A stretch of DNA of 64,000 nucleotides from positions 53,122 to 117,121 of the forward strand of contig JACQWO010000051.1 in assembly GCA_016209225.1 (NCBI GenBank), given 5' to 3'. Position 1 is the first letter of the stretch, and each line of letters begins with the position of its first letter. The DNA is from Desulfobacterales bacterium. GTDB lineage: Bacteria > Desulfobacterota > UBA8473. The notes beneath the pieces were generated by a model that was not told the DNA's origin, ran no database searches, and was given only the letters and a program-made list of their open reading frames with translations. The position numbers and the translations under genes were made by a program. This document shows positions 10,275 through 20,772 of the stretch, piece after piece.

Positions 10275-12206
10275 CTACTTTATAATTGATTGTATTGATT
10301 CAAGGATGTTTTCTGCGGGGTTGCCTTTGTATATGCAGTATCTTTCTAAATATTCGCTGTTCTCTAAATCTACTGAGGGGAGACTATCATTCATACAATC
10401 GATTATCCGACCAATAAACTCCTCTCTTGTATTACAAACTACGGCTCTCTTAGACAGTACATTAGCTGCCTCTGCCGTCAAGCTGAGAAATATCCTATCA
10501 GTATAGGCAATAATGTTGTTGCCTGTAACAACTGCTTCACTTTGTGCCGTGGTTCCTGCTACATCCAGGAGAATCGTGTCCACATTATATTTCTTCAAAC
10601 AGTCAGTAAAAGACAGATTGTCAATAATTTGAAACCTGTCAGGGTATAAACTTTCAATGTAAGGTCTAAGGTAATGTTGTGCATAAGTGCCGGGAGGAAA
10701 TTTTATAATTTTATGTTCATTGCATAATGCCAATGTGTCAATAATCTGCTTCTGAAAATGAAACAGCTTAGGATCTATATAGGCAAAAGCAGAAAAGAAA
10801 TTGTCATTTACAATCATAGGAAGGTACATTATTTTTACTTGAGATTTTGGGGGGTTCGTTGATTTATGTTCCTTGGCAAAGTCGGATATCATTGTTGAAC
10901 CAACTGGAATAATGTCTGGTAGCTTCTTGTCGGGATAAGTTTTGCTGATTGTGTCCTTGTCAAAACCGTATGAGAGATAGTAATTACAGTGAGTAAAGTC
11001 ATGATCAAATATTGCTGAGCCCATATGGTTGGAGCCATACATTCCACCATGCTGCATGCCGACTATCGGTACTTCTTTAAGTCGAAAGAACTCCTTCACG
11101 ATATTCATGGGATATATGAGGGGGGGGACGCCCCAAAGAAGTGCCTCTATCTTAATCGTATCGTGCAGGTTTTCAGCCGCTTTCCAATACCGATAGATAT
11201 CAGGTAATTTATCTTCCAAGAATTGCTTGACGAGTGGCCTCGCAAACGAAGCAAATTGAAAATAGCTTACTGTGTCGCAATCCTTACATCTGCCAACATG
11301 AAGATCGAAATGTTCCAGAATCTCATCCCAAAGAAAAGGTTCCACTCGATTGCTGTTCTTACTCAGGTCAAATTGACATTCCAGTCGCCTTCCTATAAAT
11401 CTTCCTGGAAACTCCGGAGTCAATCTGCTACGCGTATCCCAGGTTATTATGTTGTATTCTCTATTTGCGTTTGCCGAAGATATGAGGATAGAAAGATCGC
11501 CAGGCGGCAACATAAGCAGCAGATTTTTATTTTGCGCCGAATAGCCATATAAATACCTCGGCAGGTACCTAATGAAGTTCTTGACTTTTCTCAAAGGTGA
11601 CTTAATCCTTTGAATATATCCCCTATAGCCTTGCGGTACAGTTTCCACCTCTCTCCGTGGAGCTTTTATAAATGAAAGCCGAGGCTTCTTATCATAATGC
11701 CAGTGCTGCATGATTCTCCAGGCAATATCATCGGGGAAGAAAAACGCACTTTGGTCTCTATAGGGGCAGATAAGTACAGTGGACCCATCATGCAAGTAAT
11801 CTAAATCAGTGATGTTCCTATTTTCAATAATGGCTTCCAAACCCTTTAAGAATCTGAAAGTGGCTATTGCAAATCTCTTGAAGAGATAATTCATAGAAGC
11901 ATATACAAGATTAATGTCCCCCATGCCAAATATCTGTGCATACAAATCTCTATTGTTTTCATCAATGCCGGAGACAAAGGTATCCGTTAAAGAAGAGGCT
12001 TCTGAAGTCACCGCATCTATCTCCACGCCAGAGAGATAATCTAATATTCCAACAGTTTCAATGCCTCTTGATTCAAGAAAGGCCTCTACATAAGTATCAA
12101 TAGTAATTGGGATGTATTCATCTTTTAGTTCAGAGATAAAATACTCTAAATAATGGGAATCGTTAATCATTATGTAGCCTTTTTTACCCATTGGCTCTCT
12201 CATCAT
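10275..12206 (-). CDS. Putative surface carbohydrate biosynthesis protein
   Basis: 643 aa ORF in operon context; C-terminal GT-B-like region (TILLDVAGTTAQSEAVVTGNNIIAY). Confidence 0.5.
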   Translation of the reverse strand: MMREPMGKKGYIMINDSHYLEYFISELKDEYIPITIDTYVEAFLESRGIETVGILDYLSGVEIDAVTSEASSLTDTFVSGIDENNRDLYAQIFGMGDINLVYASMNYLFKRFAIATFRFLKGLEAIIENRNITDLDYLHDGSTVLICPYRDQSAFFFPDDIAWRIMQHWHYDKKPRLSFIKAPRREVETVPQGYRGYIQRIKSPLRKVKNFIRYLPRYLYGYSAQNKNLLLMLPPGDLSILISSANANREYNIITWDTRSRLTPEFPGRFIGRRLECQFDLSKNSNRVEPFLWDEILEHFDLHVGRCKDCDTVSYFQFASFARPLVKQFLEDKLPDIYRYWKAAENLHDTIKIEALLWGVPPLIYPMNIVKEFFRLKEVPIVGMQHGGMYGSNHMGSAIFDHDFTHCNYYLSYGFDKDTISKTYPDKKLPDIIPVGSTMISDFAKEHKSTNPPKSQVKIMYLPMIVNDNFFSAFAYIDPKLFHFQKQIIDTLALCNEHKIIKFPPGTYAQHYLRPYIESLYPDRFQIIDNLSFTDCLKKYNVDTILLDVAGTTAQSEAVVTGNNIIAYTDRIFLSLTAEAANVLSKRAVVCNTREEFIGRIIDCMNDSLPSVDLENSEYLERYCIYKGNPAENILESIQSIIK

Positions 12207-12316
12207 AGGATTCAGTGGTTGTGAATCTCAAGCTTTGCGGTTCCATGGCATACTTGGCGGTGCTTTTAAATGTTTCTTATCTAATTTAATTTATGCGTGG
12301 TAGGCTTTGGTTAAAA

Positions 12317-13327
12317 TTAAGTGGATTTATGGGAATCATAGCCAAAAATTTGATCTGCCAATCCTGTATACTCTGCCGCCTCATGCACGGTCACCAGAGG
12401 AATTGTCTTTTCCATCTCTGGATAAAGCATAATGGCTACTTCCTCTGCAATCCCCTGTTTTACATCTGGAAAAGCAGATGTTGTTTCAACCAGTTCCCAC
12501 TCAAAAGAACTTTTGGGGCAGCAAAAGAGCTTCTCCAAAGGAACAAGGCGGTACGCATTTTGGGGGGTCATGATTTCGATTCCCCATCTGCCCGCAGAAT
12601 CCCAGTCGGCGAGATAAGAAAAAAGTATGTCTTTTTCGGTTAGACCTGCACCGACAAATCTTGAGGCGATCGGGTGCCATGAAAGCCCGCCTATGAGATA
12701 TCGAGACAGTTCATTAGGCATACCGATTAGAAAATGGGCCGTGCTGATCACATGCAGGGAATTGGTGATACCCCAGCGCTCGTAGGCATCGGGGTGATTG
12801 TTATCGAAAATAATGGTACGGAGGATCTCAGTGAAGGTATAGCGGCACGAAGTAATACCGCCATCAATCTTTGCCAGCTCTTTGAGTTTCCACAGGTTGG
12901 GGTAGGTTCGCCGATTGTAGCCGACCCGCACCCGGACACCGCTGTCCTCGAGTTCGCTCGCCAGAGCCCTCAGTTCACTTGAGTAAACCGAGCAGGGTTT
13001 CTCGACTAGGATGTTAGTGTTACCGCAGGAAATGACGTGGCGGACAGCCGGGATCAGTTCGTGGACAGGAGTGGCAATGATAACCAAGTCGTACACATCG
13101 CCTTTCAGCACATTGGCTTGATAGCCACCGTTCATAATCCTGCATTCGAATGCACTTCGGCATTCCATGGCCGTTCTCCCATTGGCAGTAATAATGGTGA
13201 AGTTGTGGATATTCATTGCCAGAAGCGCATTGGAGAACTCTTTGCCCATTTTGCCACCGCCAAGGATAAGGACGGATTTTCCCGTAAAATCATGCTCGTA
13301 AATCCGGGTAATCAGGTCGTAAGACAT
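12317..13327 (-). CDS. Gfo/Idh/MocA-family oxidoreductase
   Basis: SVLILGGGKMGKEF; NILVEKPCS. Confidence 0.8.
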   Translation of the reverse strand: MSYDLITRIYEHDFTGKSVLILGGGKMGKEFSNALLAMNIHNFTIITANGRTAMECRSAFECRIMNGGYQANVLKGDVYDLVIIATPVHELIPAVRHVISCGNTNILVEKPCSVYSSELRALASELEDSGVRVRVGYNRRTYPNLWKLKELAKIDGGITSCRYTFTEILRTIIFDNNHPDAYERWGITNSLHVISTAHFLIGMPNELSRYLIGGLSWHPIASRFVGAGLTEKDILFSYLADWDSAGRWGIEIMTPQNAYRLVPLEKLFCCPKSSFEWELVETTSAFPDVKQGIAEEVAIMLYPEMEKTIPLVTVHEAAEYTGLADQIFGYDSHKST

Positions 13328-13355
13328 ATAACTTCACTCCTCGTTGTATGGATTA

Positions 13356-14324
13356 TCAGGTAATGGGACATGTCGGGCAAACCTTTCCGGTCAGCCTTTC
13401 CACATGCCTGGAGAACACTTTAAATAGGACGCTATGGGGAACGTAAGAATCCTCCAAAGAGGTCAAGCCGCAATCATCTGTTTCCAACACATCTTGGGCT
13501 ATTCGGGGCGTGAGAACACTGGAGAAGAGGTTTTTAAAATTCCATTCCTGCCATGCCCAGTTCTCAGCCTCAAATGCTACTTGGGCCTTTTCTAACCCCT
13601 CATCCGCAAATGCTCGCACGTTAACACCCAAGACCTCGACTGTATAACTAGCGGAGGACATTTCATTGAAGGTGAAGGAAAAGGTGCTACCATCGGCAAC
13701 ACTCCCAAAAAGCGTACCTGAGAATTCCACGAGCTCCTTAGATCGCTTATTCGGCAAAAGGCAGTCTTTGAAAAAACTGCCTTGAATTTCCACTTCTGTG
13801 CCACTACACAAAAAGGTAAAGAGGTCCAGGAAATGGATAGCATTACAACCTAGTCCACGGTTGCCGCCTAGCACCTGTAAATGAATCGGGCCACTCACAA
13901 GAACCTGTTTAAGTTCCTTGTAGAAATCCATATATCGGTGGTAGAAATTAATCCAGCCTTTAGCTCGATACTTTGCAAATGCCTCAAGCAATCTCTGGTA
14001 TTCTTCGTCGGACTGGCAAACCACTTTTTCAACAAGAAAACGGCTATGTCCCCTTTCAAGCAACTTGATAAGTAAATCAGCGCGGTTTACCGCTGTGGTA
14101 GCTACTACAGTTAAATCTGTTGGCCTGAGATCGTCAATGGATTTCAACCATTCGATTTGTATGTTTTCCTTGGGTATGATTTCATCGGCACGCTTCCGGC
14201 CAAGGCACCGTGCTGCCGGGTTTGGGTCAACCACTTGGATGCTCAAAGGACCGGGAACCTTCATCAATCCCTGAAGATGTCTGCTACCGATCTGTCCGCA
14301 TCCCACCAATGCGAAGTTTTTCAT
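13356..14324 (-). CDS. Gfo/Idh/MocA-family oxidoreductase
   Basis: FALVGCGQIGSRHLQGL; FLVEKVVC. Confidence 0.8.
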   Translation of the reverse strand: MKNFALVGCGQIGSRHLQGLMKVPGPLSIQVVDPNPAARCLGRKRADEIIPKENIQIEWLKSIDDLRPTDLTVVATTAVNRADLLIKLLERGHSRFLVEKVVCQSDEEYQRLLEAFAKYRAKGWINFYHRYMDFYKELKQVLVSGPIHLQVLGGNRGLGCNAIHFLDLFTFLCSGTEVEIQGSFFKDCLLPNKRSKELVEFSGTLFGSVADGSTFSFTFNEMSSASYTVEVLGVNVRAFADEGLEKAQVAFEAENWAWQEWNFKNLFSSVLTPRIAQDVLETDDCGLTSLEDSYVPHSVLFKVFSRHVERLTGKVCPTCPIT

Positions 14325-14403
14325 AATTGACTCCTTGAAGCGGCCCTGCTAAGACTCGAATTCACAAACTCCCCGCCTCTTGAGGGTTAAACTCCCCGCT
14401 TCC

Positions 14404-15206
14404 TCACAGGCCTGTCGGCACTCCCCAGAAATCGCAATAACTGCACAATGGCACTCTGTCTCGTCTACCTTGAATGTGATAATGTAACCACTCTTTTCTC
14501 TGCGAGCCGTTCCAAATATCTACTAATGGTTCTGAATTAACGTCCCCAATAACCCCTAATCCTCTCGGGTCAAATCTAACACAAATGGAGACCTTGCCGA
14601 GTCTACTAATAGCCATATGATTTAATATCTCCAAGCATATCCCGATTTCCGGCACGGTCGGCGGCTTTTTATATTTAAAGCTTCCCAAAGGATTATGCAA
14701 TATCCTGGTGGCTATTATTCCATTTAATTTCTCCCACCTTTCCATATCCACATCTCCCAGACATCTATAAATCACCAGTGGTTTCCTCTCACCCTTAATC
14801 TCCAAAAACTTCTTAACCAGCTCAAACTGTTCATCCACTTCTGGGTCATTTTCTATGACAGATATGGTTATGGTATCCAGGTTGTCTATGATTTCGTCGG
14901 CCCTCTCTACTATCAACTTTTAGCATTTGTATCCACACATTTTATCTGATCCTTGAACAATCTGATTGCTTCTCCAAATCTGGGATAAAGCAAGGGTTCT
15001 CCATTGTTATGAAATTGAACTACTATTCCTTCCGGTAGTTGTTTGGCTATTTTCTTAACCAGTTCAAGATCCATATCGCCATAATTCATTGCTATTTCCG
15101 GATATTCTCTGTCTATCTTTCTTCTGCCGCACATCCAGCAGTTCTTATTGCATCTGCTGGTTAATTCCAGATTAATGCAATATAATCCGTTAAAGCATGA
15201 ACTCAT
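14404..15206 (-). pseudogene. Radical SAM/SPASM protein split by an apparent 1-nt frameshift
   Basis: 14913-15206 encodes LELTSRCNKNCWMCGRR; 14404-14916 continues in another frame (IVERADEIIDNL...) and ends with SPASM-like Cys residues; restoring AAAAA at the AAAA run gives TNAKKLIVERADEII. Confidence 0.7.
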
Positions 15207-16150
15207 TTTATCCTCTGTCCCTGGAATATCAAGCAGTCCCCCAACATATTGGCATTAATCAAAGTTTCATACTCATTTTCTACTTTTTCATAAAACTCAT
15301 TTATTGCTTTTTCAACCAAAGTATTTTCATCTGCTGGTGCAGGAGTTGATAAGGCTGTAGTGGCAGAAGATTGAGGCTTATTATTTTGGTACCACCAAAC
15401 ATGATTGAAAAAAGGATACATTAAAAAACTGATAACACTTCCCTCAAAACCACACTCACGACATAGCGAGAGGAGAGAATCTTTAGTAAAGTAGTGAATA
15501 TGTACCTTACGGTAATAAAACTTCTCGTATGCTGCATTTTTATAGGCATTTAATAACGCATCATTATGATTAGGTACTTCTATATGTATTAATCCACCTC
15601 GTCGCAATACAGTATAGCATTTCTGCAAAAAGCTCCTAGGTGAAACAATGTGCTCTAACACCTCAATACTAACGATAATATCATAATAATCATCAGGCAG
15701 ATTTGCATTTTCAAATGTTGAGTTGAATATCTTTGCTTTTTTATTATTATACTGCACAAATTCAGCGTCCTGTTTATTAGGTTCAACACCATGAGATATG
15801 GCAACTCCAAAGTTTGCGACCCTATTTAAAATTCCACCGAAAGAACATCCAATTTCTAATAATCTTGTTTCTTTTGTAAGATGTTTCAAAAAGGTCTGAA
15901 ATTGTCTTTCATTCAAGTCATCGTATATCTGCAAGTTGTCAGAAGGAAGAACCTTTTTTCCAATCTCTGCACCAAACTCATTTCGATAATCTTCACCATA
16001 ATACCCCTGCTCCTCCCAGTATGCCGAATCAAGAATCCCATGGCCAGTTATTCTGTGCACGAATATAAAAGCTTCCCTGCCATCTCTCAGCACCACGGTT
16101 TTCCGGACATAATCTTCTGGAAATGTATTTCCAAACCCTACAGTCTCCAA
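15203..16150 (-). CDS. Class I SAM methyltransferase
   Basis: RLLEIGCSFGGILNRVANFG; VSIEVLEHI. Confidence 0.85.
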   Translation of the reverse strand: METVGFGNTFPEDYVRKTVVLRDGREAFIFVHRITGHGILDSAYWEEQGYYGEDYRNEFGAEIGKKVLPSDNLQIYDDLNERQFQTFLKHLTKETRLLEIGCSFGGILNRVANFGVAISHGVEPNKQDAEFVQYNNKKAKIFNSTFENANLPDDYYDIIVSIEVLEHIVSPRSFLQKCYTVLRRGGLIHIEVPNHNDALLNAYKNAAYEKFYYRKVHIHYFTKDSLLSLCRECGFEGSVISFLMYPFFNHVWWYQNNKPQSSATTALSTPAPADENTLVEKAINEFYEKVENEYETLINANMLGDCLIFQGQRIK

Positions 16151-16441
16151 GAAATCTTTATCTATACTTTTAATTCCAGCATCTCCCTATGACGATTTTG
16201 TGTTACGAAAATGCTATTCATTGATACCGGGATGGAAGACTTTAATCTGATAAGAATCGCAATTCTGGGGCAGTCCGGGGGAACGGTGAGATGATTTTGT
16301 GGTTCATGAGCTCTCAGATAATTGGCTGTGAGTGTATTTTCAGAGCCCGCTGTAAACTGGTTGGTAAAAGACCGAATTCTTGCTTTTTGATACCCAAGAC
16401 TGGTCATCGTACACAGGAAGACGAGTATTGTCCATTTAAAA

Positions 16442-17341
16442 TCAAGCCCGCAATCGCTCTCTTATCTCCATTTCTGATTCATATACTACCTTTTCCCCGT
16501 CTCCAAGAGCGATTTCAACTGAACGAATATCTTTGACAAGTCGTGCCAATCCCGCAATCTCTACCGACGATGCTTGATCGCTTCCCCAGCTAGCTCGGTC
16601 CAGGGTAAAATGACGTTCCACAAAACATGCACCTAAACTCACGGCCACAACACTTGTAGCAAGCCCCACTTCATGCCCTGAATAGCCAATTGGACAATCG
16701 TACATTTTCCGAAGCGTTAGAATCATTCGGAGGTTCAATTCTTCTAATTTTGCGGGATAACTACTGGTGCAATGAGCGAGGGCTAATGTATCTGTCCCTA
16801 CTAACTCCACCGCTTGACGAATTTCACTCATCGTAGACATGCCTGTTGACAGAATTAGCGGACGCCGCGTTTTCTTTAAATACAACAAAAGCTCTTTATT
16901 CGTGATATGCGCTGATGGTATTTTATAACATATCGGGTCGAACCTCTCCATAAAGTCAACAGATGTCTTGTCCCAGCACGATACAAACCATTCAATACCC
17001 AGGTTCTTACATAAATTGTCAATATCCCTGTACTCTTTCTCACCAAATTCTACTTTGTATCTATAATCCATATAAGAAATATAACCCCAAGGCGTTTCTC
17101 GCATCCTGTCACGCTGTTCAAGAGGAACACATTCTTCAGGATTCCGCTTTTGGAATTTAACTGCATTAACGCCAACTTTGTGAGCAGATCTAATCATTTC
17201 TTTCGCTAGGTCTATGCTACCGTTATGATTAATACCTATTTCAGCAATGATATACACTGGATTCCCCGGCCCTATAATACTCCTATTGCCCAGCTTAAGA
17301 TTTTTTTGAACTTTATCCACTTCTTTTCTCCTTTGATTCAT
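16442..17341 (-). CDS. neuB: N-acetylneuraminate synthase family protein (nonulosonate synthase)
   Basis: PVYIIAEIGINHNGSIDLAKEMI...NAVKFQKR; STGMSTMSEI. Confidence 0.85.
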   Translation of the reverse strand: MNQRRKEVDKVQKNLKLGNRSIIGPGNPVYIIAEIGINHNGSIDLAKEMIRSAHKVGVNAVKFQKRNPEECVPLEQRDRMRETPWGYISYMDYRYKVEFGEKEYRDIDNLCKNLGIEWFVSCWDKTSVDFMERFDPICYKIPSAHITNKELLLYLKKTRRPLILSTGMSTMSEIRQAVELVGTDTLALAHCTSSYPAKLEELNLRMILTLRKMYDCPIGYSGHEVGLATSVVAVSLGACFVERHFTLDRASWGSDQASSVEIAGLARLVKDIRSVEIALGDGEKVVYESEMEIRERLRA

Positions 17342-18632
17342 CTATCTTGCACCTACTCAAAAGGAGATCAGCGAGCTCTCTTACTGCCCCATCACCACCC
17401 TTAGTATGTAGAACAATCTTGGAAATCCTCTTTACCTCTTCTGTAGCATCAGCAACTGCCACTGGGCAGCCAACCATTCTCATGCATTCAAGGTCATTAA
17501 TATCATTACCAACATAAATACAGTTGTCTAAAGAAATATTTAAATTCTTGACAGTTTTCTCTAATCGTTCCGCCTTGTTAACTTCTCCCGAATAGCAGTT
17601 TAAACCTAATTTCAAACAACGTTTTTCAACAACTGAATTTATTTCTTGGCTTAAAACTATGACATTAAAGTTTGCTCTGCAAAGCATATTAATAGCCAAT
17701 CCATCAGATCGATTACAAACTACTCCTTCGGATCCGTCCTCCAAGACAATAACCTTATTATCCGTCATCACACCATCGAAATCCAATATAATCAACTCAA
17801 TTTTTTTCGGTAAAACCTCTTTATAATCGCTGCTACTCGTAGTAGGCAAGTCTTCACTGCGTGGCCAATGAATGTCTAGTTTCCACGAGGAAAGTAACCT
17901 TTCTGCTACAGAAATATGGTCTAATGTGTCTATATCTATACAATATTTTCTATCTATAAAGATGGGCAATATCTTGGTTCCGGTTAAAGACTTTTTGTCC
18001 TTTATTGTTTCAATCCCAATCACATCGACATGACCTGTTTGCCAAAATGTTTCCGGAAGTTTCTGGCGAGGCATATTATAAGGTTCGTCAAACCACCCTT
18101 CCATTAGAGGCTTCATCAAACCGGTCTGATCAATAAGCCACATCTTGAAAGGGTTTTCCTCTGCCCTCACTACCCCTCTTACGCAATCAACACCTGGATT
18201 TTGTATAAAAAATCCAACCGCCTCATCTATCAGCTCCTTAGACCTTAAAGGACTTGTTGGCCGCAATTGAACAACAATATCAGGACAGTAATTCTCCTCC
18301 GACTCAAGCCATTCAATTGCATGCTGAAAAACTGGGAAATCTGGAGTATCATCTTTTGCCAACTCACCTGGCCGTAAAAAAGGCACTTCCGCACCGAATT
18401 GTCTAGCAATTTTGGCAATTTCCGGATCGTCAGTTGAAACGATAACTCTGTTTATCCTCCGTGCAGCCAACCCACTCGCTATACTATACGCTATTAAAGG
18501 ATACCCTGCCAGGTTTACGATGTTTTTTTGGGGGATTGCCTTTGACCCACCCCTGGCTGGGATCAGAGCCATAATTTCCATTCGCTTATTTACCTCTCTT
18601 TTATCTACTTTGTGCCTTTGCCAACGAGCCAA
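17313..18632 (-). CDS. neuA: Acylneuraminate cytidylyltransferase fused to KdsC-like HAD phosphatase
   Basis: N-term ALIPARGGSKAIPQKNIVNLAGYPLIAYSI; C-term IILDFDGVMTDNKV...YVGNDINDLECM HAD motifs. Confidence 0.88.
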   Translation of the reverse strand: MARWQRHKVDKREVNKRMEIMALIPARGGSKAIPQKNIVNLAGYPLIAYSIASGLAARRINRVIVSTDDPEIAKIARQFGAEVPFLRPGELAKDDTPDFPVFQHAIEWLESEENYCPDIVVQLRPTSPLRSKELIDEAVGFFIQNPGVDCVRGVVRAEENPFKMWLIDQTGLMKPLMEGWFDEPYNMPRQKLPETFWQTGHVDVIGIETIKDKKSLTGTKILPIFIDRKYCIDIDTLDHISVAERLLSSWKLDIHWPRSEDLPTTSSSDYKEVLPKKIELIILDFDGVMTDNKVIVLEDGSEGVVCNRSDGLAINMLCRANFNVIVLSQEINSVVEKRCLKLGLNCYSGEVNKAERLEKTVKNLNISLDNCIYVGNDINDLECMRMVGCPVAVADATEEVKRISKIVLHTKGGDGAVRELADLLLSRCKIDESKEKRSG

Positions 18633-19671
18633 TCAGATTCATGTCGCATCGGGCTGTGCATTTTATCCCTAGAGTCAGATCAAAATGATCCTGTCGGAGT
18701 TTCCTATATTTCTCGCCATTCCAAATGTCATAAAGGGGTTCTTTTTTAGCATCTCCCAAAATTATTTCATTATTAAAATCTTCGACACACATGGCTGATT
18801 CCCCATTTGATTTTATTGTCATTGATGACCATGGAAATTGACAGAATTCAAGCCAATGTATGGATTTTGTCCCTTCATTTTTATTTTGATACCATTGCTG
18901 ATCCTGACTTTTTAGGTAGATATACACATCTAAGTCTTTGAACGCATCCCGTAATCTTTCAAACTCATCCTCTTGCCACGGCTTATTTAAGTTTAACATC
19001 GTTATAACAATGATGGTCTTGTATGCCCTTTTCTCTTTTATATCGAGCAATTTAAGGATTTTCCTATAGCTGTCAGTATAGTTGGATGCATTTCCTCTTA
19101 TTTGTTTGTGACGAATATCGTCAACACTTTCTATTGAATACTTTATGTAATTTAATCCGTTTTGAAACATTTCTATAGTCTTGTCAAGATTAATATTTGC
19201 TGGATTACAACTGAAGTAAGTTGGTATGTTTCTTTCAGATAGGAGTCTAATTTTTTCTGGCATCTTTTTATCTAATAGGGGATCACCATATCCATGCAAT
19301 ACTATAACCCGTGGGATAATAAAAAGGAAAAAATGATTTTCGCTCATATCATTTCTCGAAATATGATAGTATTTTTCAACAAAATTTTCCCATCTTTGCC
19401 ATTCAGTATCTAAAAATGGTCTGATCTGAGCTATTATCTTCCTATATGTTTTCATATCCAACGTTTCTATCGGACGGGTCATTATGGTAGTGCGTGGACA
19501 CATTTCGCATCTCATATTGCAGGCATTTGTTGTTTCAATATTATATACAAATGGTTCTTTACTGCGAAACTCTTCAAGTTTGGTCATTAAATATTGCTTG
19601 TCTTTCAATTCCTGCCCCATTAACTGATTCTTTAACTCAGCAGATTTCATGTAAAAATGAATGTCAAGCAT
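18601..19671 (-). CDS. Radical SAM/SPASM protein
   Basis: ETTNACNMRCEMCPR; C-terminal SPASM-like C...C. Confidence 0.85.
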   Translation of the reverse strand: MLDIHFYMKSAELKNQLMGQELKDKQYLMTKLEEFRSKEPFVYNIETTNACNMRCEMCPRTTIMTRPIETLDMKTYRKIIAQIRPFLDTEWQRWENFVEKYYHISRNDMSENHFFLFIIPRVIVLHGYGDPLLDKKMPEKIRLLSERNIPTYFSCNPANINLDKTIEMFQNGLNYIKYSIESVDDIRHKQIRGNASNYTDSYRKILKLLDIKEKRAYKTIIVITMLNLNKPWQEDEFERLRDAFKDLDVYIYLKSQDQQWYQNKNEGTKSIHWLEFCQFPWSSMTIKSNGESAMCVEDFNNEIILGDAKKEPLYDIWNGEKYRKLRQDHFDLTLGIKCTARCDMNLIGSLAKAQSR

Positions 19672-19679
19672 CTTTTTCC

Positions 19680-20663
19680 TTATACATTTATCGTTCTTTG
19701 TTCTCGTATAGATTGCTTTATTGCCATTACAACTTTTAAGGATTTTATCCCATCATCCAAGGTAATTGATGTCCCTTTGCTACCCTGGATACAATCAATG
19801 AAATGTTGTATTTCGTCAATAAACATGTTGTTTCGCTCGAATTCCTTTAGCACTGAGAAAGTTTCCCAACTGCTATTATTAGTTCGATAGAGATGTACAT
19901 TTCCATCGCTGTTATCCCATTTAATCACCCCATTGCACCCCGTTATTTGAAGCCAATGGGACGGTGGCCTCTGAATATAGTCTAGGTGAACATGGCCAAT
20001 CAAGCCAGAATTGAATTGCAATAGGACATCAACTGTATCTTCGACAGGTAAGGTTAAATCACCTAAAGATCCCCCTAACGATGCTACATACGAAATTTCT
20101 CCAATGAGCCATCTTAGATAATCAAACGGATGACAAAGGGTCAAAATAACCCCTCCTCCCAAATCTTCTCGTGCACTATAGCCCTTACGATAGTCTTCCC
20201 ATGGATGCCAGTCCGGTAAATATTCGCCCCAATGAGCAGCCACATGAACGACTCGTCCTATCGCTTGTTCATCCAGAAGCTCTTTAATCTTCTTTAATCC
20301 AGGGTGAAACCTGAATTGGAAACCTATACACACAATTAATTTTTTTGCAATGACAATTTTTTGCAATTCATCAATTCCATCCAAATTATGTGAAAGTGGC
20401 TTTTCTATAAAAAGATGACACCCTAGCTTTGCACATCTCAGTGCTACAGGTATGTGCAGATTTGTTGGATTTGTAATAAAAGCTGCATTTGGTCTTTCTG
20501 ACAAAGCATCATCTAGAGAAGAGAAGGATAAAAATGACTGTTCTGTCGTTCTTAAAGGCAAAAACCGTGTCCGATATAAAATGATATTATCGTGCTCCAA
20601 TGAGAGTAGATTCCGAATATGTCTTTCACCAACAGATCCAACACCACAAATAAGAAATTTCAT
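19680..20663 (-). CDS. Gfo/Idh/MocA-family oxidoreductase
   Basis: FLICGVGSVGERHIRNLL; LFIEKPLSH. Confidence 0.88.
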   Translation of the reverse strand: MKFLICGVGSVGERHIRNLLSLEHDNIILYRTRFLPLRTTEQSFLSFSSLDDALSERPNAAFITNPTNLHIPVALRCAKLGCHLFIEKPLSHNLDGIDELQKIVIAKKLIVCIGFQFRFHPGLKKIKELLDEQAIGRVVHVAAHWGEYLPDWHPWEDYRKGYSAREDLGGGVILTLCHPFDYLRWLIGEISYVASLGGSLGDLTLPVEDTVDVLLQFNSGLIGHVHLDYIQRPPSHWLQITGCNGVIKWDNSDGNVHLYRTNNSSWETFSVLKEFERNNMFIDEIQHFIDCIQGSKGTSITLDDGIKSLKVVMAIKQSIREQRTINV

Positions 20664-20772
20664 CTCAGGGTACCGTCTTACTATTTTGACTAAATAAATT
20701 TATAATAGAGAACATCTTGGCGATTCACCACTAGTACACGGTGAGCCCGGTGAACCACTTTTTCTTGTCCTT

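Noticed and set aside
14913-14921. Programmed -1 frameshift in the radical SAM gene
   Set aside because: The GCT-AAA-AGT context does not match the canonical slippery heptamer; a simple indel is more likely
16162-16407. 81-aa minus-strand ORF between methyltransferase and neuB
   Set aside because: No domain, atypical composition; treated as intergenic
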